From assembly GCA_037833965.1 (NCBI GenBank), contig AP031356.1:2068501-2132500 (forward strand): DNA of 64,000 nucleotides. The letters are read 5' to 3'. Shown here piece after piece: positions 32,301 to 43,477 of the stretch. The DNA comes from Marchantia polymorpha subsp. ruderalis (lineage: Eukaryota > Streptophyta > Marchantiopsida > Marchantiales > Marchantiaceae). Below the pieces are notes generated by a model, which saw only the letters and a program-made list of their open reading frames with translations, did not search any database and had not been told where the DNA came from. Each line of letters starts with the position of its first letter. The stretch's first letter is position 1. The translations under genes and the position numbers were made by a program.

Positions 32301-32680
32301 TAAATTGAATTCATGGATTGGAATATTTGATAATTATAGTGTACACAAATCTACAAAGTATCTTGTGATACAATTTATATTTATATATTTTGTTAATAAA
32401 GTTGTAATAGATGATTTGGAATCACAATGAATGTAACAAGAAACACAAAAATTCACATAAACAGTACAAAAAGAAAATGACCCTAACAAGACAATATAAA
32501 ATTTGCCATCCTCATGCCACGTAAAAAAACAATGATGTTTTAAAAAAAAAAAATCTAAAAATTGTTCAAGTTATATTATGTCTTGATTACTTACATATAT
32601 ATGGTATAAGAAATTATAGATCTAATCATTACCAGAAAAATTCAATTTGAAATTTTAATTTGAGGTAGATTAACTTGAGT
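29357..32680. other. Upstream of the methyltransferase gene, then AT-rich gene-free DNA
   Basis: The first few hundred bases should hold the promoter of the minus-strand methyltransferase. A plus-strand frame of 218 codons (29519-30175) lacks an ATG start and matches nothing, so I do not call it. From about 30.8 kb the DNA is AT-rich with frames under 100 codons and no recognisable element. Confidence 0.35.
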
Positions 32681-32738
32681 TTAAGTGTTTAGAGTGTTGA
32701 TATTAACTTGAGTTAATATCAACACTCTAAACACTTAA
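32681..32738. repeat. Near-perfect palindrome, 28-bp arms
   Basis: The left arm (32681-32708, beginning TTAAGTGTTTAGAGTG) and its exact reverse complement (32711-32738) are separated by only two bases. Such a structure could extrude as a cruciform. It lies about 200 bases from a Ty1/copia remnant and has no flanking gene. Confidence 0.9.
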
Positions 32739-32929
32739 TTCATGTTGTGGGAACATTAATCTCTATAACTTATATAATTATTTTGTTGAAATTTTTAATA
32801 GAAAAACTAATTAGATCTAACTAGAACTAAATTGTAGTCAAAACATACAAGTAAAAATTACTTGGGCTTCTTATGCAAAAATTGCATAGTAGTACAATTT
32901 CTACCAAAATCTTTCAAAGTATTAACTTT

Positions 32930-33620
32930 TAGTAGCGTATCAAATGGGTTGAATTTACTATAATCTTGACTTGTTTACTTTTTTATCTGACGCAACATCT
33001 CTGACATAGTGATATCTGATGTAGATATGTTTCATAGTCGTGATCGACACTTGATTTGCAACAAGATTTAACATTCTTTAACTATCACACTGTTAGATTG
33101 ACGATATATTCTTTCAATCCATGATTCTGAGTACAATTGTATCAAAAGATCTAATTGATCCTTTATTATTATAACATTCCTGAGCTTTTTATATCTGTGG
33201 TAAACCTAATCAACTGAATAGCTTCTTTTGTCGTTATATATTCAACCTCCGTCGTGGAATGAATTATTCAATTCTGCAAAATAGATTTCCAATTAATGCA
33301 TCCACTTGAACGGTTATAAATTTGACAAATATGATTTGATAAATTTTAACCTGCTCACTTTGCTCACGGTTGGAGTAATATCAGATTTTGTGCACATTGT
33401 CAAATACATGAATTACTTTACAAATTTGTCATTGGAAACTCTTGACATGTTTACCTTTCAATGCCATGTTTAGATATTGATTCTAGAAAATTTGAAGTAT
33501 GTTCCATAATACTTTAGAGTCCGTCATGTTAAACATATCAAGAATGCGTTTTGATTCAATTATAACTTATTACTCTTCAAATTCATATGATTATCATTGA
33601 ACACTAAACATAAAACTTCA
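32930..33620 (-). mobile_element. Ty1/copia retrotransposon remnant (RNase H end of pol)
   Basis: On the minus strand, blocks of the copia reverse transcriptase/RNase H region can be recognised in the expected order: the segment around the SxxEAEYIA-type RNase H motif, preceded by the connection region of reverse transcriptase. The copy is clearly broken, with many breaks, and AT-biased in the manner of old methylated elements. I therefore judge it ancient. No LTRs, gag or integrase were found in this window close to it. It is a fossil with no coding capacity. Confidence 0.6.
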
Positions 33621-33659
33621 ATCATTCATATGTCTTATAGTTTAGTTGACTAATGTACT

Positions 33660-35171
33660 AGAAGTATTTGACCTAGCAAAGTAACATATATTTCACCACT
33701 CACTATTGCAATTGCCTCTATTCCTTTGATTTCCAACATTGTCATTCATGTGTGGACATTCGTTGGGTTCGAATCTATTAATATTATAATAATAAACTGA
33801 CGCACTCGGTAACCTGTCGTGCTGTGGCCTATCTGCATGTACTGTATGCATGGAGGAGAACACAAAGCAGTACAGTACTGGATACAGAGAACTAGAACCT
33901 CGTGTGGGATTTACTACTTCCCTTTCGACCAAAGATCTGGACAAACCCGTATCGGGTGATGTCCATTGGACATCGGCCTCAATCTGGGCAATCAATTTGT
34001 CTCTTCTTCTTTCCGCTGGAGCCGCTGACCAGACAAACATGATATACAGATGAGACAACTTTGGTAGACGAGATCTCTTTTACCCTCGATTGCTATCATT
34101 ACATTTTACTGCTTTGCTATTCGATCAAGCCTTACTCAACCCCTAAGAGATCGTTTCAGGAAACCTGGCTCTAACCATGGTTTGAAAGGGCCGGATTAAG
34201 CGACGATCAGGAATGAACATGTCCAGAATGCGACACGACGTCGCAGTCGCAGTCCGGGATGGGCGGTCAACCTGTTACAGTCAAAGAGTGGTCGCACTGT
34301 CGTTGACACGCTGTACATCGCTGGCTGCTGGAATTGATGCCAAAAATCATTTCAGCCGACTCCTTAGGATTGGCATTAAAATATTACCACTCGAAATTCC
34401 ATTCTCCTTACGATCTGCGTTTGATGTTACAACTCAGAATACCATGCCGACAGCACTGGAAAATGAGCGTGACAACGACCTACAATAATTCCGCAAATCT
34501 CCTTAATGTTTCATCCGAAATCACAATATCTCAATCTTTTACTTACAACAGAGAATACGTCAATGTGGATAAATTTAATTCCATCCGAGATTGCAACTGC
34601 GTAGCTAAAATTTGCACTCTATATCGGGGCATTCCGTGGCGTAAAATGGATACGAAAGAGAAAAGGCAGTGGCACGCGTGAAGGGAAATGGTGTAGAGCG
34701 GCAATGAAGTCTGGACATGAGTCGGAACAACGTCAGTGCAGGTCAAGGACGAATGACGAGCTGGGCGGCCGAGGCTGCACGTCTCATCTCATCCTAGTCC
34801 GCAGCGGGAACGCAGCGGGAGATTGTGTCAAATCTCTCTAAGGAGTAGTGGATCGATTTCAGAATCCAGGCACCTCGATCGAATTCAGGATCCGTAGTCA
34901 CGACGAGAGAACGATTCATTGCTTCCGAGTGCAAAGCTAGATCGGTTGGGAACATCCATCTGCTGTGCTGGATATGAATTGACTATGATCACTATCGCGT
35001 GAGTAATGGCGCTGCGTGCAGCAGAAACGTAGACCCGAGTTGGGATCCGGTGACTGATCGAAGAGAAAAGACGAATGATCGAATTGTAGGCAAGCGTCGC
35101 CTCTTGAACATCGAGGCGTTTGTGTGAAGGGCAGAAACTCGAATCTCACTCGCTCGCTTCCTGCAGGGGAG
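33660..35171. other. Upstream region of the wax synthase-like gene
   Basis: Composition rises toward the gene. Frames of 67-121 codons overlap on both strands (for example 33693-34058, minus, 121 codons) and match no family. The last 300 bases probably contain promoter and 5' UTR. An in-frame open stretch runs upstream of the chosen ATG without another ATG. Confidence 0.35.
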
Positions 35172-36467
35172 ATGATGGTGGGATTGACAGGGCGGTTTGA
35201 GTTCGTATGGCTAGTGCTCGGGGGCATGGCGCACGTCTATTACGTGGTGCTGAGATTACCCAAAGGGTGGCCCCGGCTGCTGGCTCTGATGCCGCTGCTC
35301 CCATTCTACGTCGTGGTTCCGTGGAGGGCGCCGACTCAACTTGAGCGCGCCGTCCAGAGCTTCTTCTTCCTGTGGCTGGGCGCCTTCAAGCTCGTCCTGC
35401 TGGCCTACGGCATGGGGCCAGCCCTCGACCCCTGGACCATGTCCTCGTTCCCTCGCTTCCTCACTGGCATGAGCTTCTCCCTGCACGTGCACTCGAATGC
35501 TGCATCCGCATCGCCATCGCATGCCAGCATCATCAAAAACTCTGCTGAGGACGATGGCGAAATCCGTCGTAGCAGTCAGGCGAGCTCGCAGGCCAAAGGT
35601 GGGTACAGGAATGGTCTTGTCTCGAGAAAATCTGGAGCTCGGGGGAACGGGAGTGGGGAGGAGGAGATCGACGAGCGAAGGAGGAACGGCGGAGGTGATG
35701 TATCGAAGGCGAAGGAGAGAATGCCGATTTGGCTGCATGATTTGGTGAATTCTCGGGACTGGAGGCTGGTGCTGCTTCGGTGTTTATTCTATTTTGTGAC
35801 GATAGGATTCTGGCTCCAGATTTACTCGGGGCAAGCGCAGATCCCCAAGCATATTCTGTACTCGAGTTACACCGTGCTTCTGTATTTCGGGGTCCTCTTT
35901 GCTTTCGAGCTTCCTGCTGTGGTGGCTGCCTCGGTTTTTGGCGTGCAGCTGCCTGCCCAATTCAATATGCCTTTCCTGGCCACTTCACTGGCTGATTTTT
36001 GGGGCAGAAGATGGAACTTGCTCGTGAACAATCTGTTGAGGGTTTCGATCTACAACCCCATTCTTTTGGGATTCGGTGGAGGACTGTCGGGAAAGAGGTC
36101 CTCACAGAAGGAGAGAGCCATTGCCACTCTCGCTGCATTCACGGTCTCTGGCATCATGCACGAAATTATTCTCTTCTACATGAGTGCGAGAGACCCAACT
36201 TTTGAAATTAGCATGTTTTTCATTCTCAATGGAGTTGCTACTGTCTTCGAAGGGTGGTGCAAACACAAGTTCTCAAACCCACCGGAACTTGTCAGAAGAG
36301 TCATCACTTTGAGCTTTCTGTCTGTGACGAGCGTATGGCTTTTCTACCCACCGCTCGTCAGAGATGATAGTGACAAACAAAATATAGAGGACTTGAATAA
36401 ATTCGTATTCTGGGTGAGGAATGGCGTTGTTGATACGTTGAGACGGCCCTTTTCTCGTCTGTATTAA
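35172..36467 (+). CDS. Wax synthase-like membrane-bound O-acyltransferase (MBOAT), intronless
   Basis: Long-chain-alcohol or sterol O-acyltransferase of the plant wax synthase family, an ER multi-pass enzyme that joins acyl-CoA to an alcohol. The first in-frame ATG gives 431 residues. Membrane segments occupy most of the length. Family blocks are PFLATSLADFWGRRWNLLVN (about residues 268-287) and FTVSGIMHEIILFYM (about 330-344), whose His is the MBOAT catalytic residue. LSVTSVWLFYPP lies near the C-terminus. Flowering-plant members have about 340-350 residues. The excess comes from a hydrophilic Ser/Arg/Gly/Glu-rich insertion of about 80-90 residues (roughly 105-190) between membrane segments. 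Whether the alcohol is fatty or a sterol cannot be read from sequence. The gene stands alone. Confidence 0.88.
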   Translation: MMVGLTGRFEFVWLVLGGMAHVYYVVLRLPKGWPRLLALMPLLPFYVVVPWRAPTQLERAVQSFFFLWLGAFKLVLLAYGMGPALDPWTMSSFPRFLTGMSFSLHVHSNAASASPSHASIIKNSAEDDGEIRRSSQASSQAKGGYRNGLVSRKSGARGNGSGEEEIDERRRNGGGDVSKAKERMPIWLHDLVNSRDWRLVLLRCLFYFVTIGFWLQIYSGQAQIPKHILYSSYTVLLYFGVLFAFELPAVVAASVFGVQLPAQFNMPFLATSLADFWGRRWNLLVNNLLRVSIYNPILLGFGGGLSGKRSSQKERAIATLAAFTVSGIMHEIILFYMSARDPTFEISMFFILNGVATVFEGWCKHKFSNPPELVRRVITLSFLSVTSVWLFYPPLVRDDSDKQNIEDLNKFVFWVRNGVVDTLRRPFSRLY

Positions 36468-37260
36468 AGCGTTTTAAAACATTCAAAAGTCGAATAATTT
36501 CTGAGCCGAGCCTTTGTTCTCGTTAGACACCAGTCATATGACTTGTGGTTGCTGTATCATGGAACAGATGCAATTTGCAGACACTCCAGAAATTGCAGAA
36601 TCTTTCACTGCAAGTGCTGGAGGATCTGCAAACAACGACATATACTCCACATATAAGAGTCAAACACCAGAGAAGGCGATGAATTAATGGCCTGGAAGAA
36701 ATTATAGGCCGAATGAAGCGGTGAACTGGTTGCGCAGATTGTTGTGTGATCAGGCACACTATGAATTCAAGTCTCTACTTGGATGCATAATGGAATCAGT
36801 GGGAGACAAAGCTAGAGATCTTATGAATGACTCAGCATAGTTCCCAATCCCTTCTCATCCCCGTTTGTGCCCTGCTTCGACACGCTAGAGGAGGTCACTT
36901 GCAACAAGGATATGTAGTGTTTCGATGTAGAAGATTCCTGGTATAGGCATCTTCGTCAAACCTGCACCAGAAGAGCCGTATTACGCTTGAGGAGTTCACT
37001 TCCCACAACAGTAGGTGTTTGTTCACTCTGTGAGACTCCTACCAGGGGAATGGTCATCTCTTCTCGTTGACTTAAGATCCAAAGTATACCGAGGCACATA
37101 TACCCTATAAAACTATGTCCCCTTAAGAGTTTAGATAAAGCAAACATGTATAAAAAGGCATTGACAACTCCAACTCCCATGATAGTGCATTATAATCATA
37201 TTGAGGAGGCTTCGTCATTTTTTACAGTTACATCTCTTGCCATTGGATCATGTCGATTCT
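36468..37260. other. Gene-free stretch between wax synthase-like gene and hAT fossil
   Basis: The proximal part is presumably 3' UTR. No open frame above 78 codons, no RNA gene and no repeat stood out. Confidence 0.5.
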
Positions 37261-37269
37261 TCTTGTATA

Positions 37270-40045
37270 GTAATTGCAAGGTAAAGTAAAATACCTTTTA
37301 CTCAAGGGTAAAAGGTAAAAGTCACATGTAAAATGTGAAAGTAACCAATGGTTAAGGTGGAGAATAGAGTAAAGGTAATACCGGTTTACCTACCCCTTAC
37401 CCAAATAATTCCCCGTTAAATTGGCGGCTTTGTGAATTGCATTCTTGCGCGGTGTTTGTTAACTTGCCGTTAATTTGGTTTATTTTGCCGCCCGGTGAGC
37501 ATACTGATTTGCCGCCATAGTACAAGCAATGTGTTATTTCCCAAACTTGATGCTTTTGTGAGTACTAGTTTCTTCTCGAAATGTTCGGAGTTCGAATGAT
37601 GACCTGTACTCCATGATCACAAAGTCGCATTCGCCTTGGAAATGTACACACATTTCGTTCATCGCTCATCTTTCCAACGCTTATGGCCCAACATACTTTG
37701 CGACAAAAGCCTTTGCAATGGAAAAAAATTATCTGAGTTCGACTTGTTGTGAGATCTTCAAACGTCTCTCCACGAAGCATAAACAACCATGCTGACATCT
37801 CTCCTTGCCTCCTCTCTGCTTCCATTTCATCCTCTTGGAGATGTTTAGTATGGGAGAAGATGACACAATTTGTTGATTCTAATCTTAGTGTCATAGTTTT
37901 GACTATAACTTCCCTTGGATGTATGTCCAGGATTGGCAATCCGGCGATGCCTCAAAAATAACAGATGAAACGCAAATGTATGTTGTGCAAAAAATGTATT
38001 CCCAAAAGATCAGTGTGTCAAGCTGGAAGTACCTTTTAAAATTGCCACGCGGAGTGAAAGTTAACGAAGCATCTCGCTTCAAACCGTTTGCCAAATGTTT
38101 GACGCAATCCACAATTGGCAAATTCATGTTCTCAGAACCTGAGCTACGTACGTATGAAAATGTTGTTTTCATCGGCGGTACTATGACCTTGTGTGCTTTC
38201 GGCCATGAGCGATTCATGATGATGATTTCCTTGCTCACGAATGGATATGAGACACCGTCAATGCGAACAATTTCAAGGCAAATTACATAGCTCTATCATA
38301 TCTTTGGATGTTGTGTGGTCTAGCTGTTGCATTACACGTTCACCAGCTAATTCGAGGTTTAAAGTATACTTCTTGCATTTTCTCTAACATTGGATGTCTG
38401 GTCAAATCAAAGAATCAAGGGTTTCCATGTGTTATCGCGCACTGTGTTGACATTGAAACGTTGTCATTAAATAGTATTTTACTCATGAATCTAGATGTAG
38501 ATTTCGGCACCGGCGTTTGTCAACGCATTGAAACTATTTTTTTCAAACACCTAAAGGATATGAGAACCGGCCTACTTACATGATTGTTGAACGTGATCCG
38601 TCACAATGGTTCTAATGATGTTGCTGCAGTAAAACATCTTTTTCAATTGATTAATGCATGAGTTGGCAGATGTTCAATTTTAATCATGTGCATTGTGTTG
38701 ATCTTTGGATTCAACGTGTTATTGTCAAAGTACTTGGTTTCACAAAAAATTAAATGAAGGCATTGCGCGATGCGCTCGTAAAAATTTGTCGTAACAAGGT
38801 GATGCGGCTGCAGTATTGCTTGAAGACAACGATTGTCAACCTCAGCAGCAAGGAGCCTACACATCAAGATTTTCCAACGCGTTGGATTTCCACGCATCAG
38901 ATGGAGGTTGACGCTTTTGATGAACGTGTTGTCATTGACAGTATCATGGAGCAATTTGCAAATGACATCGATCAAACTCCTCTTTGGATGATCAATGGAG
39001 AACTATGTGATTACCTTTTTAAGCGCATCGCGTTAGACCATGCAAAACTTTGTTGCATATCACAATACCACGCTTGAACTGTTGTCGCTATAAATTGCTC
39101 ATCTTGTGAAGCATTACGAAAAGAATGAGTTACAGCTGTTCGCGATCAATACCGACATTACAGTAACCAAAATGCGGAAAAAGATTGTAAAATACAAAAA
39201 AGTGGTAGTGCTATAAACCGCCATAGTTGCAATCAACCTCAATCCACAAAATAGCAATAGCATCTGATACTGTGCAGCTAAAAAAGTTGAAAAATTGCAT
39301 TTGATCCACTCTTCAAGACAACTTTTTGATTAAATTGCAGTCTCTCAATTTGACAATTGAGCCCAAAGAGCCGATCAATACACTTTTTCAGGTCATGTTC
39401 CAATTAGAGAGCGATAATAGCATGTTCGATGGAGTAGATCAATTTTTTTCATCAATCGGCGTTGTTCAATGTAAGAGTTTTATCTACATCTTGTTTTGGT
39501 GGTCAGCTCGCATGAAAATCATGCTTGCCGATTATTAGATGGCCATGAATTATCTTGGAATGTCGGCAACGTTGACACTATCAAAACGTGTCAACAGCAT
39601 TGCTGGTCGCAAGTTTACCAATTCTTCAAAGTTTTTGTTGTCATCGGTGTTCATCATGACCATGTGCTTGTGCTCATGGATGGATGCAAAGATACTCAAA
39701 GTGTCGGCAAACTGAGCAACAATAGCTACGGCAATTGGGTCCACTAATAAAGAAAATCTCACAGAAGAGATTGAAGATGTCGTCAATCAGTTGGAGAATG
39801 AACAAGAAAATTGATATGAGAAAGTATTTGATGATAGCATCGTGAACATGCTCAACAACCAATTAAAAAAAATGTTATTTGAGACGAATTTGAATTGAAT
39901 TTTTTTGAAATAACCATATTTATTATTATTGGTGTAATTATCGAGTTAACAAGTAAAATAAAGTAAAGGGAAAGCGTATTTCTTTTTCTTATTGGATAAT
40001 TATCAGGTTAACGGATAAAATAAAGGTATTAACTTCATAATAACA
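37270..40045 (+). mobile_element. Degenerate hAT-family DNA transposon
   Basis: Plus-strand fragments follow the hAT transposase in order. An N-terminal block ends LLTNGYETPSMRTISRQI (near 38240-38290). FSLTLDVWSNQRIKGFHVLS (near 38380-38440) corresponds to the family D-x-W-T/S block. DFPTRWISTHQM (near 38875) matches the family VPTRWNST. A C-terminal dimerisation block reads LFWWSARMKIMLADY, then MAMNYLGMSATLTLSKRVNS, and ends VFIMTMCLCSWMDA (39480-39690). Several stops and frame changes separate the blocks, so the transposase is dead. Both edges carry AAAGTAAAATA/AAAGGTA-type subterminal repeats (37281-37317 and about 39950-40030). The exact termini and 8-bp target duplication could not be fixed. 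Confidence 0.8.
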
Positions 40046-43000
40046 TATCTTTGAAGTATGCATTTATTAGAATGTTACAAGTTGTGGGATGGACTTTATC
40101 TAACTTTATGTAATAAATCATGATGTCTTTTGAAGTTTTCATATCTCTTCATTACCATGACTGAGACACTACAAAAAATGAAGTCACCGTACTAGATCCA
40201 ACAGCCTGCAATAGATATGATATTCATTTCGAATAGAATACAGTAGTTTGCTATGATTCACTATTCAACATTTTTGAAGACTTTTAAAGACTAATTTCAG
40301 AGCTTCAAAACATAAATTTACACATCTATCACGAGACTTGTGATTGAGACAGTATGTGCTGCCTTCGATTACTTTCTTTTTAATTGTACTAAATACAACT
40401 TAAGGTGTAAAATTGTACTATTTAAGGTGTAAAATTGCATATTATTGTCTCCATGAGTTATTGCTATGAATACGTCAAATCTTCATGGATGTGGAGGATT
40501 CGTATAGGTTTTACAAAATTCTTAGGTCAAAACAGGTGAAATTACAATAGCTTTTGCATATCACAACCTCACAGAATTATGAGGGAGCTGTAGTAATTGA
40601 GGACGGTTTACGGTTTCTTGACATTCCTATACAACTTTGTATAAAATATACAAAGTAGTCTTTTTTTTACATGTTGTTGTGATGCACGTAGAGAATCAAC
40701 ATCACTAGACAATGCACACTGAAATTTATCCAAATGTGTTTCCGTCTACCATCATACTCACTCGGAATGTATGTTGTCCAAGATAGTTCATTTTGTCCAG
40801 AAAATTGTACAATACTTTTGATTTGTTATGGTAAATGGTAAATGGATCCGAGTGCGAGGTATCACTTCATGGTCTTCCACACAAATTTCCTACGGAACGT
40901 ATGACTACTGTTTATGCATGAGGCTAATCCTAGGGCTTTATTAACAAAGTGTACAACAATCCTCAAATAGTTATATCTTACTTTGTACTTGTTCTTGCTT
41001 CGAGTACATACAACAGTATTCAGTCATCAAAAGGCAGCTTAGTATTTCCAAGCCATAGAGACACATTACGTTTTCAAGAGTAAACCGTTCACGGGTTTGA
41101 AGATATTATATGCTGTCTTTGATGAAGACAGCATATAATATCTTAATAGCTTTGATGAAGAATTACCAAATTCTTACATCTATGTTATAGTGGTAGAGGA
41201 TAAATCTATTTCCAAATAACATGTACAATTTTAAGGGCAGAATCCAAGACAAAGATATACTGCAAGATTGTAGGATTTTCAGTAAAATCCAATGCTTGTG
41301 TCTCACATTAGCCGAAGATGTGTTGCACCATGGATGACATTATTCCTATCAAGGGTTTCTAGTAACGCATTTGCTAAATTGTTCTCAAGTATAGTTTGTC
41401 TATCCACACAACTTCTTTGCATATTGATCACTTCACCTACATTCTTATCATTCTCGCAGAATTTGTATAGTAATATGATATGCATATTTGAGCATATCAC
41501 TGGACCATATTATTTCAAATTTGAAATAATAGATTTGATTTGGAGATACATTTCTAACTACATTACTAACAAGAGTTATAATACTTGCAATACCTCTTAA
41601 TACATGACCTTATTAGAGATGTGATATGCACACTAGCTTGGGAGAGTGTATATTTGGGTTGATATGCTTTAAACATGTAAAAAGATTCACACTTCAGGCC
41701 AGAGTAAAGTTTTTGCTGCAACTAGGATAATCACTGATCTCAAAAAATAAAATTATCGCCAATGACATTGTTCGTGTTCAAGTTGAAATATTCTCAACCT
41801 TAGTTCCACATATATGGAGACTCACATCTTTCTACTCTTGACTACTGGTATGCATGGGGTCATGAGATTAAGAAAAAAATAGTGTTTTTCAAGGTTTCAG
41901 ATTAAAAGTGAAAGTGATCACCAAAGGGAAGAATTACCTAATAGACTATACATATTTGAGACCCACCTTATATTAGGTCGCTTATAATACACATCATAAT
42001 CTGCTCGAAGTAAAATGTTAATGGAGCTGATGGAGATATGGCGAGCGCTTAGTACGATGGTCTAGCCATGGTAACCTTTATCGGCCTCGCCCATGGAGAA
42101 GGACAAATGTATATCACCAATTGATGAAACAAGTACGTGTTCTGAGATGGTGATCAGGATAAGTACAGCAAAGTATGCTTCAACTCAAGACAAATACATA
42201 CCCTACACCAGTAGAACACCAAAGCCAACAGTTTACAGTACCGAGGGAGCGTGATTTTCAGTCTTCGGTTGAAATTGACATCCATAACACGCACCGCGAT
42301 CGAACTGTCTAAAAGAAAAAAAAAGATTTGCGTTCTGCATGAATACGAGTATACGATCTGCAAGCAACGGCTGCAATTGAGGTTCTTTACGTAGAAAGGC
42401 GGAGCTAGAATAGTCCCACGAGTTCTTCTCCACTAGCCCGTGTTTTAATGGCCATCGCTTTAATGGCGCCTCACGCATCGTACTCACAATAACATAGATC
42501 TAGTAATCGTATCCTCGTATACCGAAGATCGACAAGTGAATGCAATATTACCTCTCCAGCCTGAGACTACATGTACAGAATGTAGGACCGAAAGGTAATA
42601 TTTACTCTCCTCCGCTGGGTGAAACGGATAGCTAATGTCGAGCTACATCGATCAACAACTTTTTCTCCGAAATGACGGTGCTGCCGGCGAGCAAGCGGTT
42701 GTTTTGATACACAACTTGTACACAATTAGTTTAAATATCACTCCAAGATCATAAGAAATGTCAACATCCCTGATCTGATGTTGTGAAGCCGTTTTCACTA
42801 GGCGTGTACCTTTAAGGCACTAGGCAGTATGAAGGGCAAAGATGTTAGTCTAATTACGTGTCGGTTGCATGTAAGTATGTAAATGCAAGTGTTCACTCCA
42901 ATTTTGTACAATTAACGTTCAGATTATTTTGCAGTAACAACAATTACTGCATAGTTAAGTCGCACTCGCGGATAAGGACGGCTTTAGACATTTCAGACGA

Positions 43001-43477
43001 GAGCAGATTCTATCATGTGGCAGTGTTGAACTTCAGCGGCGCAGCAGAATCCATACAGCACTTATAAGAGAAAACCGAGACGTATCACAGGTACAGTGGT
43101 CATCACTCGCCAGTCAGCGGTATTTAAGAACGTTTAGCCTTCACAGGGTAGACCTACTATGAGGTACTCAAAGGATATCTAGCTTTGCTGGAAAACAAGT
43201 AAAGTCACCAGCGAGGTGAAAAAAACAGATCTTCACGATACATCCAGACAAACCCATATTTTAGAAAAACTTTGCATCTTATCAGTCCTGTCCCTACAAT
43301 CCTGGGCTCACTACCCGGTCTGAAAGACAAGCATATTCACCACTCTCAAAATATTACAAATTTTACAACTTACTCAGCATAAGAGAGCTAGTGTTCGATG
43401 GCTTTCGTCTCTGCTTTCTCCTGGTTTCTCCATCACTCCTGTGTGCTGTAGGGAGGGATAACGGACTGCTGAGTGCC
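40046..43477. other. Gene-free stretch
   Basis: AT-rich until about 42.0 kb, then more balanced. Open frames reach about 100 codons at most (41292-41600) and match nothing. Apart from the hairpin at 41100-41144 no structure stood out. The end will include 3' UTR of the minus-strand transporter gene. Confidence 0.45.
41100..41144. repeat. Hairpin with perfect 20-bp arms
   Basis: Arms AAGATATTATATGCTGTCTT and AAGACAGCATATAATATCTT pair perfectly around the loop TGATG. No coding context. Confidence 0.9.

Noticed and set aside
33693-34058. 121-codon minus-strand frame next to the copia remnant
   Set aside because: No zinc knuckle or other element domain could be supported and it overlaps another open frame.
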